A stretch of 49,023 nucleotides of DNA from the NCBI GenBank assembly GCA_021158105.1, contig JAGGVH010000016.1, positions 1-49,023 of the forward strand. Direction: 5' to 3'. Source of the stretch: Microcaldota archaeon (GTDB lineage Archaea; Micrarchaeota; Micrarchaeia; Anstonellales; JAGGVH01). Shown piece after piece: positions 8,981 to 17,889 of the stretch. Within the stretch, counting starts at the first letter, position 1; each line of letters opens with the position of its first letter. The notes beneath the pieces were generated by a model that saw nothing but the letters and a program-made list of their open reading frames with translations, did no database searches and was not told the DNA's origin. The position numbers and the translations under genes were made by a program.

Positions 8981-10282
8981 CTATGTCTTTGCTTGATAAG
9001 GTATATTATCCTTTTCAGTACCCACTTCAATGTTTTTATTTTCTTTGTCCATAATAAGTGCTTGGTAATGCCTTAACTGAATTACACGAGCATCCAATAC
9101 ATAATCAATAGATTGTTGTATATTACTTCTATTGAGTGCTCTCACAGAATTTACTAATTTTTCTCCTATTTCCCATATCATATGATTATATGTTTTATCA
9201 TGCAAATAAGGTGTTAACCAGTTATTTATCAGATTGATTAATTTTTTAACTTGCCAATATTTTGATGGTTGTATATTTTTAGAAGTTTTATTTTTCTCCA
9301 ACTTATACAATAAATCAATATATTCAATGACTATATTGTCTATATAATCATGAAGATAAACAAACTGCTCATAACTTGCCAATAGATTTTGTCTTCTTTT
9401 ATAAAGAGCAGGTTTAAGTAGTTCGATAATCTCAACATTTCTTTTAATAAACCTATCTCTAACTGCTATCACTTTCATCAAAGCAGCAGGCCAATTTCTC
9501 TCTTTTCTTTTTCTTATCCTCTCGGGGTCGTTTGATGATTTTATTAAATCTATTGCACCTATTTTATCAGTCAATGTAGATAAAAGTTGTTTAGATTCAA
9601 CCTTGAATTTATGCCTCTTTTTCCTTAATTTTTTAGCTATAATCAAAAGTTCATTAATAACTCGTCTTCTTTCTTCATCTGTTGAACCTTTGCCAAGCTG
9701 TGGCATATATCTTATAATATCATCTAAACAATCAATCAGCTCATTATTTTGTTTATATTCTGATACTAAAGAATCGATTGTATGTTGTGTTCCGCGTATT
9801 GCTTTTGGTAAAGAATCAAAAGTTATCTTACGTTCTACTTTTTCCCCATTCTTCCAATTACTTGTTGGAATAATTATTAATCCATTTTTGTCAATTGTTA
9901 TATTTGTTTCATTGAGCGGTTTAACATGACTAAACCTGTTTGTTAAAGGACCGATGATGGGCATTTCGTTTATAAAAATTTCTACAATGATTGCAACATA
10001 CTCCTTTTCGGTCATCATTTTTTTATAATTCCCATTAGCTATAAAATATTTTATTCTTTTCCACAGTTCTGCAAGCGTTTCATCACTCTCAATAAGCTTA
10101 GAAACCATCGCATTATTAGAAGCAGTACATGCATTTTTAGCAATCTGTTTACCATACCTTCTTCCAAACATTTTTTCCAGATTGATAAATTTTTTTCCAT
10201 AAGTGTCCCTTATGATGATCAATGCTGAACGTACCCAATTACGCGCTCTAAAATGAACATTATGAACATACTTCATATTCAT
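8981..10282 (-). CDS. Unrecognised 433-aa soluble protein
   Basis: I do not recognise this protein. It is highly charged, mostly predicted helix, with no signal peptide, membrane segment or obvious catalytic motif. A Lys/Arg-rich middle (ELLIIAKKLRKKRHKFKVESKQ, then RIRKRKERNWPAALMK) suggests nucleic-acid contact, but that is inference. Codon use looks like its neighbours. The start is leaderless: tttaaat lies about 27 nt before the ATG, with a second ATG two codons on. It is convergent with thiI and separated from the RNA polymerase operon by tRNA-Gly, so it looks like a later insertion at a tRNA-flanking site. Confidence 0.65.
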   Translation of the reverse strand: MNMKYVHNVHFRARNWVRSALIIIRDTYGKKFINLEKMFGRRYGKQIAKNACTASNNAMVSKLIESDETLAELWKRIKYFIANGNYKKMMTEKEYVAIIVEIFINEMPIIGPLTNRFSHVKPLNETNITIDKNGLIIIPTSNWKNGEKVERKITFDSLPKAIRGTQHTIDSLVSEYKQNNELIDCLDDIIRYMPQLGKGSTDEERRRVINELLIIAKKLRKKRHKFKVESKQLLSTLTDKIGAIDLIKSSNDPERIRKRKERNWPAALMKVIAVRDRFIKRNVEIIELLKPALYKRRQNLLASYEQFVYLHDYIDNIVIEYIDLLYKLEKNKTSKNIQPSKYWQVKKLINLINNWLTPYLHDKTYNHMIWEIGEKLVNSVRALNRSNIQQSIDYVLDARVIQLRHYQALIMDKENKNIEVGTEKDNIPYQAKT

Positions 10283-10370
10283 ATAATAAATTTAATAAAA
10301 ATGATTTAAAAATATATGCAGTAATATAATGGGTTTAAAAAACAAAACCAAATTAAACAACTTATAATTA

Positions 10371-10488
10371 TGCGGCTGTCGGGATTTGAACCCGAATCAT
10401 AGGCTTACCTCTTTCTACTTTCAACCCTATCAGAAAAATCTTTTTCTATTGGAAGGCCTGCGTCCTAACCAGGTTAGACTACAGCCGC
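10371..10488 (-). tRNA. tRNA-Gly (UCC), intron-containing
   Basis: Exon 1 (10450-10488) has acceptor GCGGCTG, U8, D-stem GTCT/GGAC and anticodon loop CTTCCA. Exon 2 (10371-10405) has the T arm TCGGG-TTCAAAT-CCCGA and the matching acceptor CAGCCGC plus A73. The anticodon UCC decodes GGA and GGG. All acceptor pairs are Watson-Crick. The anticodon stem CAGGC/GCCTA leaves a C27-A43 mismatch at its base. CCA is not encoded. It lies just after rps7 on the same strand. Confidence 0.95.
10406..10449 (-). other. tRNA-Gly intron (44 nt) at canonical position 37/38
   Basis: The insertion follows the nucleotide 3' of the anticodon, the standard archaeal site cut by the splicing endonuclease. Inside it, AGAAAAA and TTTTTCT form an AT-only hairpin separated by two bases. 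Confidence 0.85.
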
Positions 10489-10564
10489 ATAACAATGAAC
10501 ATAAATATAAAATAAAAAGTTTAAAAAGGTTTTTTATAATTCTATTCACATTCGTAAAATACAT

Positions 10565-11185
10565 TTACCTTGCAGCCCTTGCCATCCTTTCGATTTCATC
10601 TCTCTTCTTGACAGCATATGAATTCTGCAAGTCACCTTGGGCAGCATATATAATCTCATTAGCCAACGCCTCTGATAAAGAAATCTTTTTATTGAAACAC
10701 CTCATAAGCGATGCCAGTGCAATGTTCCTAAGTGCAAGGTCTAACCTCCTAGTAACAGAAATGTCAACTGCAACTTGATAAGACACACCACCGAACGACA
10801 CACGAGTCACATCCTCCCTAGGCGCAGAGTTTTGTATGGCATCAACGAGCACTTGAATAGGATTCTTTTTGGTTCTCTCATGAATGATGTCAAATGTCCG
10901 CATAACAATCTTTATAACCTTCTGCTTTTTGCCCTGGAGTTTACCATGTGTTCTTATAACTTTGCCCGAAATCTTGTCACCAGTACCGCCACGCATAAGT
11001 TTATTTATCAGTCTCTCAACAATGTTAACTTTATCCTTTCCAAATTGTTTTTTAACGTGCCTCCCAGCAGAATGTGGAGTATGGATAGGAGTAAGGGAAA
11101 TATGCGGTTTAAGTGAAATGTCACTAACTTCAATACCGTCAAATGAATATTTTCCAAACAAAAGAAAAGATTTTGACAAGTCCAT
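10565..11185 (-). CDS. rps7: Ribosomal protein uS7
   Basis: The 206-aa protein is archaeal uS7, which binds the 3' major domain of 16S rRNA in the small-subunit head near the E site. Recognisable blocks are VNIVERLINKLMRGGTGDKISGKV, NPIQVLVDAIQNSAPREDVTRV and the SYQVAVDISVTRRLDLALRNI beta-hairpin region; it ends in RMARAAR. GGTG lies 5 nt before the ATG. It is the last protein gene of the polymerase/ribosomal operon, 11 bp after rps12. EF-1alpha, which often follows in archaea, is not here. Confidence 0.96.
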   Translation of the reverse strand: MDLSKSFLLFGKYSFDGIEVSDISLKPHISLTPIHTPHSAGRHVKKQFGKDKVNIVERLINKLMRGGTGDKISGKVIRTHGKLQGKKQKVIKIVMRTFDIIHERTKKNPIQVLVDAIQNSAPREDVTRVSFGGVSYQVAVDISVTRRLDLALRNIALASLMRCFNKKISLSEALANEIIYAAQGDLQNSYAVKKRDEIERMARAAR

Positions 11186-11196
11186 GTTATCACCTT

Positions 11197-11625
11197 TTAC
11201 CTCTTAGGTTTTTCTTTCTTTTTCTTCCACAACAGTTTAAGGTCAATATTGTTAACTTTTTCAACTTTAAACCTGACTCCGGGGATTGAACCCATCTGTC
11301 CCCTCTGTGAACCGCCAAGACCAGACAATAATACTTCATCATGCTCATCAATATAATTGATTGCACTGTTTCCCGGTGCATGAGCAGTAACAACCTTCCC
11401 GTTCTTAACCAGCTGAACTTTGACACACTTTATCAGTCCTGAATGCGGCTGTTTTTGCTCAAGTGCACGTTTCTCTAAAACAATTCCTCTAACCATCGGC
11501 GCCTTCCCCGCAGGGTTATACTTAAAATTAAGGTTAAGTTTTCTCCGTTTCCATCTTTTTGATAACCATTTCTGTTTTTTTCTTCTCCTTAAAAGGTCTC
11601 TGCCTGCAAATTCACCATGACCCAT
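11197..11625 (-). CDS. rps12: Ribosomal protein uS12 with altered decoding loop
   Basis: The 142-aa protein is uS12: NPAGKAPMVRGIVLEKRALE, then the decoding-site loop, then INYIDEHDEVLLSG and IPGVRFKV. In the family the first loop is almost invariably KQPNSA(I/L)RKC; here it reads KQPHSGLIKC. The second loop, usually PGDGAIN in archaea, reads PGNSAIN. The flanking sequence is intact, so this is not a frameshift. The ends are basic, with an extended Lys tail. GGTG lies 5 nt before the ATG. Confidence 0.95.
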   Translation of the reverse strand: MGHGEFAGRDLLRRRKKQKWLSKRWKRRKLNLNFKYNPAGKAPMVRGIVLEKRALEQKQPHSGLIKCVKVQLVKNGKVVTAHAPGNSAINYIDEHDEVLLSGLGGSQRGQMGSIPGVRFKVEKVNNIDLKLLWKKKKEKPKR

Positions 11626-11694
11626 AATACCACCATATTAACATATTATTACACACTTTCACTTTCCACTGTTACACTTAATATAATATATCCA

Positions 11695-12111
11695 TTATTT
11701 TGTTATAAGTTTCAACTCTTTACCATACAATCTCTTTATTATGTCCCTATTTCTTTTAATGATTTCACCACCCTTACCAATTGCAAGCCCGCGATGTTTC
11801 AAATTAATAGTAACATGAACAGTGTCATCTTGTTCACTAACTGAGATTATTTGAATATTAGACATCAAATACTTTATAAATACTTCTATGTTTGGATTAT
11901 ACTCAACAATCCTAACATTCTTTTTAAATTTTTCTTTTAACCTTTTAATAGATGATGCATCACGCCCTATACTTTTACGCAGGAGCCCACGATTGACAAC
12001 GAATAACACATTATTATCTGTAATAACACAGTCCATAGGAGAAACATGTGTTATCCTTTCAAACAGGTTCATTGAACCCAATGTTGTGCTGTCGATAACT
12101 CTTTTTATCAA
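11695..12111 (-). CDS. nusA: NusA-like KH-domain transcription factor
   Basis: The 138-aa protein consists of two KH RNA-binding domains, as in archaeal NusA, which lacks the bacterial polymerase-binding and S1 regions. The first KH loop reads GRDASSIKRLKEKF and the second GKGGEIIKRNRDIIKRL. Its position between rpl30e and rps12 matches the conserved archaeal order. The start is TTG, 15 bp after rpl30e, behind GGGGAT; no in-frame ATG precedes the conserved region. Confidence 0.92.
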   Translation of the reverse strand: MIKRVIDSTTLGSMNLFERITHVSPMDCVITDNNVLFVVNRGLLRKSIGRDASSIKRLKEKFKKNVRIVEYNPNIEVFIKYLMSNIQIISVSEQDDTVHVTINLKHRGLAIGKGGEIIKRNRDIIKRLYGKELKLITK

Positions 12112-12126
12112 AAAATCCCCTTTTAT

Positions 12127-12435
12127 CTATTTGAAAACGTCCAACACCTTTGAGTCGCCCTCATTCAATATTACCATAACTGAAATCGGATGCGGCCGGC
12201 CACATGTCTCACCCAACCGTATTGCAGAATTGGGGTATATGACCAACGGAATCTGTGCAAGTTCTGAATAATATGTTATATCATTCTTTATATCCTTTGG
12301 ACTATCATTAGACAAAATAATCAGTTTGCCTTCACCATTCATCACACTTCTTTTGCATTCATTAATTCCTATGACAACTTTACCAGTATTGTATGCCAAC
12401 CTAATATTCTTTTCAATCGTTCCGATATCTTTCAT
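12127..12435 (-). CDS. rpl30e: Ribosomal protein eL30 (L30e)
   Basis: The 102-aa protein shows the L7Ae/L30e fold: NTGKVVIGINECKRSVMNGEGKLIILSNDSP, then YYSELAQIPLVIYPNSAIRLGETCGRPHPISVMVI. It binds kink-turn RNA in the large subunit. The ORF track begins three codons earlier at a GTG that is part of the ribosome-binding site (GGTG, 6 nt before ATG 12435). It lies between rpoA2 and nusA, its usual archaeal place. Confidence 0.95.
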   Translation of the reverse strand: MKDIGTIEKNIRLAYNTGKVVIGINECKRSVMNGEGKLIILSNDSPKDIKNDITYYSELAQIPLVIYPNSAIRLGETCGRPHPISVMVILNEGDSKVLDVFK

Positions 12436-12456
12436 AAAAATCACCTACTCCATTTG

Positions 12457-13473
12457 TTAAAGTTTAACCTTTAATTTTACTCGCCCCGTACCCAACGGAA
12501 CTGTTTGACCAATCAGTATGTTCTCAGTCACGCCTTGTAACCTGTCAACTGTCCCAGTAACTGCCGCCTCAGTTATATGCCTGACAGTCTCTTCAAATGC
12601 TGCACGTGCAAACACACTGGGTTTGCCACCTGCTAACCCGTGCCGTCCGATTGATGTAATCTCACCATCAAAACACATTGCATCAGCAAGAAGCATAATA
12701 TGCCTCACATCAACATATAACCCTTGTGAATCCATAACATATTTAACCTGCTGTACCTGAACAGTTCTAGCAGCTTCAATACCCAATGTCTTCTCAACCT
12801 CTTTAACATCATTTGAAAATACCCTTGCGGTGTCAACACCTTCAACTTCTCTCACATCACTTATGTTTGACCCACTAGTAAAAATTATATATTCATCATT
12901 CTGCTGTATAACCATTGCTTTCTCAATACCCTTAACACCAGAAAGATGAAGCTTTGAAAGTTTAATGTAAACTTTTCTGATGTCAATCAATTTATTCTTA
13001 TTCCCAAACACAATTTTAATCTTATTATCTTTTGATGTAACCCTGACATCTTTCTCTTTAAAGAAACTTCTCACTTTTGATCGGATATTGTCCACACTAA
13101 TCCCATGATATTTAATCTCATCATTGTTTATAGTAATAACTATTGTTTTTTCACCAAGATCCTCTTTAACTTTTGCAACCTGATCCAATAATAAATATTC
13201 AATCCTGTGTGCAACTTCCATGGCTTTCTTCTCAGATTTTGCAAACTTTTTGTTGAGATGAATTTCCATTATTGGCTGTTTAGGTGTCTTGCGCGCATCA
13301 ACAAGTTCTATCAACCTTGGAAGGCCTGTCGGCACCTGTTCAGCCATGCCAGCATAATGGAACGCCCTCATAGTCATCTGGGTTCCAGGTTCACCAATAC
13401 TTTGCGCAGCAACAACACCTATTGGCTCATAAGGTGTTATCTTCCATTCATCCTTAATCTTTTTCTTAACCAT
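12457..13473 (-). CDS. rpoA2: DNA-directed RNA polymerase subunit A''
   Basis: The 338-aa protein is the C-terminal part of the largest polymerase subunit. It opens with the bridge-helix-following region EPIGVVAAQSIGEPGTQMTMRAFHYAG, the trigger-loop block, and ends with the jaw and clamp segments LLADAMCFDGEITSIGRHGLAGGKPSVFARAAFEET. The A'/A'' split is normal in archaea. I start at ATG 13473, with GGTG 6 nt upstream, rather than the longer ORF start, which overlaps rpoA1. It is somewhat shorter than typical A'' subunits. Confidence 0.96.
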   Translation of the reverse strand: MVKKKIKDEWKITPYEPIGVVAAQSIGEPGTQMTMRAFHYAGMAEQVPTGLPRLIELVDARKTPKQPIMEIHLNKKFAKSEKKAMEVAHRIEYLLLDQVAKVKEDLGEKTIVITINNDEIKYHGISVDNIRSKVRSFFKEKDVRVTSKDNKIKIVFGNKNKLIDIRKVYIKLSKLHLSGVKGIEKAMVIQQNDEYIIFTSGSNISDVREVEGVDTARVFSNDVKEVEKTLGIEAARTVQVQQVKYVMDSQGLYVDVRHIMLLADAMCFDGEITSIGRHGLAGGKPSVFARAAFEETVRHITEAAVTGTVDRLQGVTENILIGQTVPLGTGRVKLKVKL

Positions 13474-13484
13474 TAAAACCACCA

Positions 13485-16028
13485 TCACACATACTTATGA
13501 TACATTGAATATGTAGGATCAAGACCGTCACCACCATAAATAAACTGGATAATCTTACCAGACAACTCTCTTGCACTCAAATCATCACTAACATATATAT
13601 CCTGCAACGCATGTATCATCCTTCTTTGCATATATCCAGACCGTCCAGTCCTGAGTGCTTTTATAACCATCGAATCCCTACCACCCATACTTTGGAAGAA
13701 ATGCTCAACAGGTGTTAACCCTTCAAGGAAAGAACGCGGTATGAAACCTCTTGCCCTTGCACCAAGGTCACCCGGGAGAAAATGTGGCAATGTCCTGTTA
13801 TGGTACCCACGTGTCAACCTTTTACTTCTAACTGACTGCTGTCCAACCATTGCAGACATGTTAATTGTGTTAACTATTGAACCTCTTGCCTTGATCTTTG
13901 CAACGATCAATGCATTGTTATCAGGACCGAATGCATTCTCTATTATTTTCCCGCACAATTTTCTGGTCTTGCCATTTATTTCTAAGATTTTGTTTTCAAG
14001 CGTTTCCTTTAATGTCAATCCTGGTGCACGTTTTAATGTTTTATTCTTATACTTTAAAACTATTGCATCAATCTCTCTCTCAGCATTATTTATTATCTCC
14101 TTTATCTTCTTTTGTGTGGCATCATGCAATTCATATTCCCTGTACCCTAAAGAGAATCCCATAATCTTAAGAGTCGTTAGCCCTAACAATGTACTCCTAT
14201 TCACAAATTCCCTGCCAGCATCATACCCTTTCAAATAGGTCAACTGTTCACCGATTTCCCTATAACTTTTATTGTCAAGTGCACCTTGAACTAAAACACC
14301 ATTCTCAACTTTAACCTGTCCTTCTTCCTTATCAAGCGAATAAAAATCTGTCTTCTCAGAATAGTTTATTCCTTCAGGTATTAAGAGAGACATTAAAAGT
14401 TTACCTGAATATTTGTCACCAACATCAGGTTCGGGGAGGTGAGTAATCCCTGCAACAGATAATAAATAGGACGTTTCAACCTTGTCAAATACTGCATTAT
14501 ACGTAAGCTTAAAAGCTCCTGAAATGTGGTCCTCATTAGGTGCAATTATCATCCTACCATGACGAACAGACAACATCTGTTTGTGAGGCTCCATTAATTC
14601 TTTTGCTTCAACCTGTGCTTCAACACTCTGGATTATATGAAGATTCATCTCATCGCCATCAAAATCTGCATTGTATGGCGGGCACACTGCAGGGTTTATT
14701 CTTAATGTCTTGCCAGGCAACACTTTTGCAGTATGGCCCATTATAGACATCCTGTGAAGTGATGGTTGCCTGTTAAATAGTGTTATATCACCAGATATCA
14801 ATTGCCGTTCAACAACACACCCAGGAATAAGACCGTCAATAACTTCCTGTTTTGTATGTTCAGTGATCTTTACCCTGTGATTGTTTGGCATGATAACATA
14901 AACAGCCTTTGGATATTCATCTGATAAAATATACTTTTTAACTTCTTCAATGTTCCATGTCGTAACCTTGATAGGAACTGTTACCTCCTCTGCAATTGTC
15001 TGTGGAACACCTACCATGTTAATGTCAAGACGCGGGTCGGGTGATATAACAGTCCTAGCAGAAAAATTAACACGCTTACCTGAAAGGTTATACCTAAACC
15101 TTCCCTCCTTACCTTTCAATCGTTGTGCCAAAGTTTTTAATGCCCTACCTGACCTGTGACGGGCAGGAGGAGTGTTTGGGAGTTCATTATTGAAATATGT
15201 GCTCACATGATATTGCAACAGCTCCCATAAGTCTTCTATGATTAACTGCGGCGCGCCAGCATTGATGTTCATTTCCAACCTTTGATTAATCCTTATGATG
15301 TCAACAAGTTTGTGTGTCAAATCATCCTCAGACCGTTCGCCACTTTCCAAGGTTATCGACGGTCTAACGTTCACAGGCGGAACAGGCAGCACAGTTAACA
15401 CCATCCACTCCGGCCTCGCATGGATAGGATCAATCTTAAGCAATCTTAAATCATCATTTGATATGCCTTCTAACCATTCCCTAACTTCAGTGGGCAACAT
15501 TGCGACTTTATCTTTGTAAAAAGTTGTGGGTTTTAAAAGTGTAATCTCAGGTTGTTTAGCACCACAATGGGGGCATACATTACCTTTTAATTTCTTAGTT
15601 TTAAATTTCACAACAAGGTTTGAGGCTTCTTTCTCTTCATCTTCCATTGCTTCATACTCACTCAATTCAGCTTTTAACTTGTCAACATCTTTTTCATCTA
15701 ATATTACCCGATGACATTTTGGACATGTTGAACGTAGAAGATAAAGAATAATCTTTGAATACAAAGGATTTATGACCGGCCTAACAAGTTCAATCCTTCC
15801 AAAATGACCAGAACATGTTCCCATCCTGCCACCGCATGTCCTACACTTTAATCCCGGATCGATAACACCCATCCGAGTATCTATAAGGCCGTTCTCTATC
15901 GGATACCCATCATCATTGTACGTATCTGGAACTGTAACCTTAACTACACTCATCTTTCTAATCTCATCTGGAGATAATACTGTAAATCGCACGCCACCAA
16001 TCTTCTTATCAACTACCAAGTCAACCAT
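13485..16028 (-). CDS. rpoA1: DNA-directed RNA polymerase subunit A'
   Basis: The 847-aa protein carries the catalytic aspartates in NADFDGDEMNLH (around residue 460). It also has N-terminal zinc motifs (CRTCGGRMGTCSGHFG, then CPKCHR and CPHCGAKQ) and the clamp and bridge-helix regions (PHFLPGDLGARARGFIPRSFLEGLTPVEHFF). It forms the active centre of RNA polymerase together with B'. GGTG lies 5 nt before the ATG. It ends 11 bp before rpoA2. Confidence 0.98.
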   Translation of the reverse strand: MVDLVVDKKIGGVRFTVLSPDEIRKMSVVKVTVPDTYNDDGYPIENGLIDTRMGVIDPGLKCRTCGGRMGTCSGHFGRIELVRPVINPLYSKIILYLLRSTCPKCHRVILDEKDVDKLKAELSEYEAMEDEEKEASNLVVKFKTKKLKGNVCPHCGAKQPEITLLKPTTFYKDKVAMLPTEVREWLEGISNDDLRLLKIDPIHARPEWMVLTVLPVPPVNVRPSITLESGERSEDDLTHKLVDIIRINQRLEMNINAGAPQLIIEDLWELLQYHVSTYFNNELPNTPPARHRSGRALKTLAQRLKGKEGRFRYNLSGKRVNFSARTVISPDPRLDINMVGVPQTIAEEVTVPIKVTTWNIEEVKKYILSDEYPKAVYVIMPNNHRVKITEHTKQEVIDGLIPGCVVERQLISGDITLFNRQPSLHRMSIMGHTAKVLPGKTLRINPAVCPPYNADFDGDEMNLHIIQSVEAQVEAKELMEPHKQMLSVRHGRMIIAPNEDHISGAFKLTYNAVFDKVETSYLLSVAGITHLPEPDVGDKYSGKLLMSLLIPEGINYSEKTDFYSLDKEEGQVKVENGVLVQGALDNKSYREIGEQLTYLKGYDAGREFVNRSTLLGLTTLKIMGFSLGYREYELHDATQKKIKEIINNAEREIDAIVLKYKNKTLKRAPGLTLKETLENKILEINGKTRKLCGKIIENAFGPDNNALIVAKIKARGSIVNTINMSAMVGQQSVRSKRLTRGYHNRTLPHFLPGDLGARARGFIPRSFLEGLTPVEHFFQSMGGRDSMVIKALRTGRSGYMQRRMIHALQDIYVSDDLSARELSGKIIQFIYGGDGLDPTYSMYHKYV

Positions 16029-16046
16029 GACACCACCTTATTCAAA

Positions 16047-17855
16047 CTAAGCCTTATCCTCTAAAAGGATTTTGGGGTTTACACCAAGAGAGATTATCTC
16101 ATCAAGCAATAATTGGAACGCATAACTAATCTCAACTTTATAGAACTTGTTACTGTCACCACATATAGGACAAACTGTCTTATTCTTTGTGTAATCAAAA
16201 TACCCTATAGAGCCACAGCGGGCACATACCAACATCGTAGATTTATCACTCTCTTCAAGCAATCTTTCTTTTATAAGCATAGATGACCCATAACCTATCA
16301 AACAATCCCTTTCCATCTCACCAAAACGTAGTCCGCCACCTCTTGCACGACCTTCAGTGGGCTGCCTTGTTAATAACTGCACTGGACCCCTCGACCGTGC
16401 GTGAATCTTATTAGATACAAGATGATGCAACCTCTGATAATAAACAACTCCAACAAAAATCTTTGCTCTTAGTTTTCTTCCAGTTATAGGGTCAAACATT
16501 TCCTCTTCACAATACTCATCAAACCCATTATCCTTTAACATTTTCTTAAAATCATCAATGTTATCATTAACAAATGCACTACCATCTATCCTTTTACCGA
16601 CTATTGAACCTGCCTTGCCACCCATCATTTCAATGATATGGCCAAACGTCATCCTAGATGGGATAGCATGAGTATTAACAATCAAATCAGGAACGATGCC
16701 ATCCTTAGTAAAAGGCATGTCCTCCTGTGGCAAAATCATTCCTATAACTCCTTTCTGTCCAGAACGCGCTGCAAACTTGTCACCCAGTTCAGGAACCTTA
16801 ATATCTCTAAGCCTAACCTCAACCATGCGATTGCCACCCAACGAATCAGTAACCATGACTGAATCAACTATACCCACCTGGCCAGACTTAACAGTTACTG
16901 AACTTTCCCTCTTTTTCTCCTCAATTATACCAAAAACTGAAATCTCTTCTAAGAACCTTGGCGGCGAAGTTTTGCCTATGAGCACGTCGCCACCTTTAAC
17001 ATTAACTTCCGGCGAGATTATACCGTCACTTCCTAAATACCTGTATGCCTCTTCAGACCGATACCCCAATATTGTAGGTGGTGGTATTTCAAACTTGTCC
17101 TTCTGTCCACTGGGATACCTTTTTTCCTCAGCAGTTGAAGTCCTAAACATAACTACTCTTCCCATCCCCCTGTCCAATGCACCTTTATTGATTATGATGG
17201 CATCTTCTGTGTTGTATTCATATGACAACACTGCAACAACAAAATTCTGGCCAGCCGCGTGGTTGCCCATCTTAAGATTTTCATAAGTCCGCGTTGTGAC
17301 CAAGGGTAGCTGTGGGTAGTACATAATATATGACCGTGACAAATAATAATTTGTATAATTTGCAGAGTACAATCCTAAAGACTGTTTTGTTTGTGACGCC
17401 GCCATTGCATTTCTGGATGATAAGTTATGGTTTGGATAAGGTAAACTGCCACCAACTGTACCTAACACTGAAATCAGGTCAACCTCCAAATGTGTATGTT
17501 TCTCGTTAAGTTCATTTTCCCATTGTGCAATATAAGCCATCTCTTCCTCTTCTGCATCTAAATATTCTATAACACCCATGTTAACTAAATCTTCCCATCC
17601 TATTTCATTAGAATTTAATTTGTCTTTAAGTTCCTGAGTAAGCCGTGATTTCCCATTGTCAACTATAATGTATGGCCTTCTCGCTCTTCCTCTGTCTGTG
17701 TTAATATAAAACGAATTGAATGTCTTATTGTATGAAAAGTTTGCATGTTTTGTTATTTCACCTTTCCTCCTGCTGGCAACGAGTTGGTTATAAAGTTCTA
17801 AAGGATTATCATGATACCCAACCAAGCACCCATTAACATAAACTCCAGTATTCAT
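16047..17855 (-). CDS. rpoB1: DNA-directed RNA polymerase subunit B'
   Basis: The 602-aa protein is the C-terminal half of the second-largest subunit. It contains GNHAAGQNFVVAVLSYEYNTEDAIIINKGALDRG, the active-site block ELGDKFAARSGQKGVIG, PSRMTFGHIIEMMGGK and GLRFGEMERDCLIGYG. A zinc ribbon (CARCGSIGYF, then CPICG) lies near the end. The B'/B'' split is regular in many archaea: each half has its own ribosome-binding site, and GGTG lies 5 nt before this ATG. Confidence 0.98.
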   Translation of the reverse strand: MNTGVYVNGCLVGYHDNPLELYNQLVASRRKGEITKHANFSYNKTFNSFYINTDRGRARRPYIIVDNGKSRLTQELKDKLNSNEIGWEDLVNMGVIEYLDAEEEEMAYIAQWENELNEKHTHLEVDLISVLGTVGGSLPYPNHNLSSRNAMAASQTKQSLGLYSANYTNYYLSRSYIMYYPQLPLVTTRTYENLKMGNHAAGQNFVVAVLSYEYNTEDAIIINKGALDRGMGRVVMFRTSTAEEKRYPSGQKDKFEIPPPTILGYRSEEAYRYLGSDGIISPEVNVKGGDVLIGKTSPPRFLEEISVFGIIEEKKRESSVTVKSGQVGIVDSVMVTDSLGGNRMVEVRLRDIKVPELGDKFAARSGQKGVIGMILPQEDMPFTKDGIVPDLIVNTHAIPSRMTFGHIIEMMGGKAGSIVGKRIDGSAFVNDNIDDFKKMLKDNGFDEYCEEEMFDPITGRKLRAKIFVGVVYYQRLHHLVSNKIHARSRGPVQLLTRQPTEGRARGGGLRFGEMERDCLIGYGSSMLIKERLLEESDKSTMLVCARCGSIGYFDYTKNKTVCPICGDSNKFYKVEISYAFQLLLDEIISLGVNPKILLEDKA

Positions 17856-17889
17856 ATTACCACCTTATCTATTTTTTGAGTTTATTCAA

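Noticed and set aside
10386-10778. 130-aa plus-strand ORF
   Set aside because: It crosses tRNA-Gly and is antisense to rps7.
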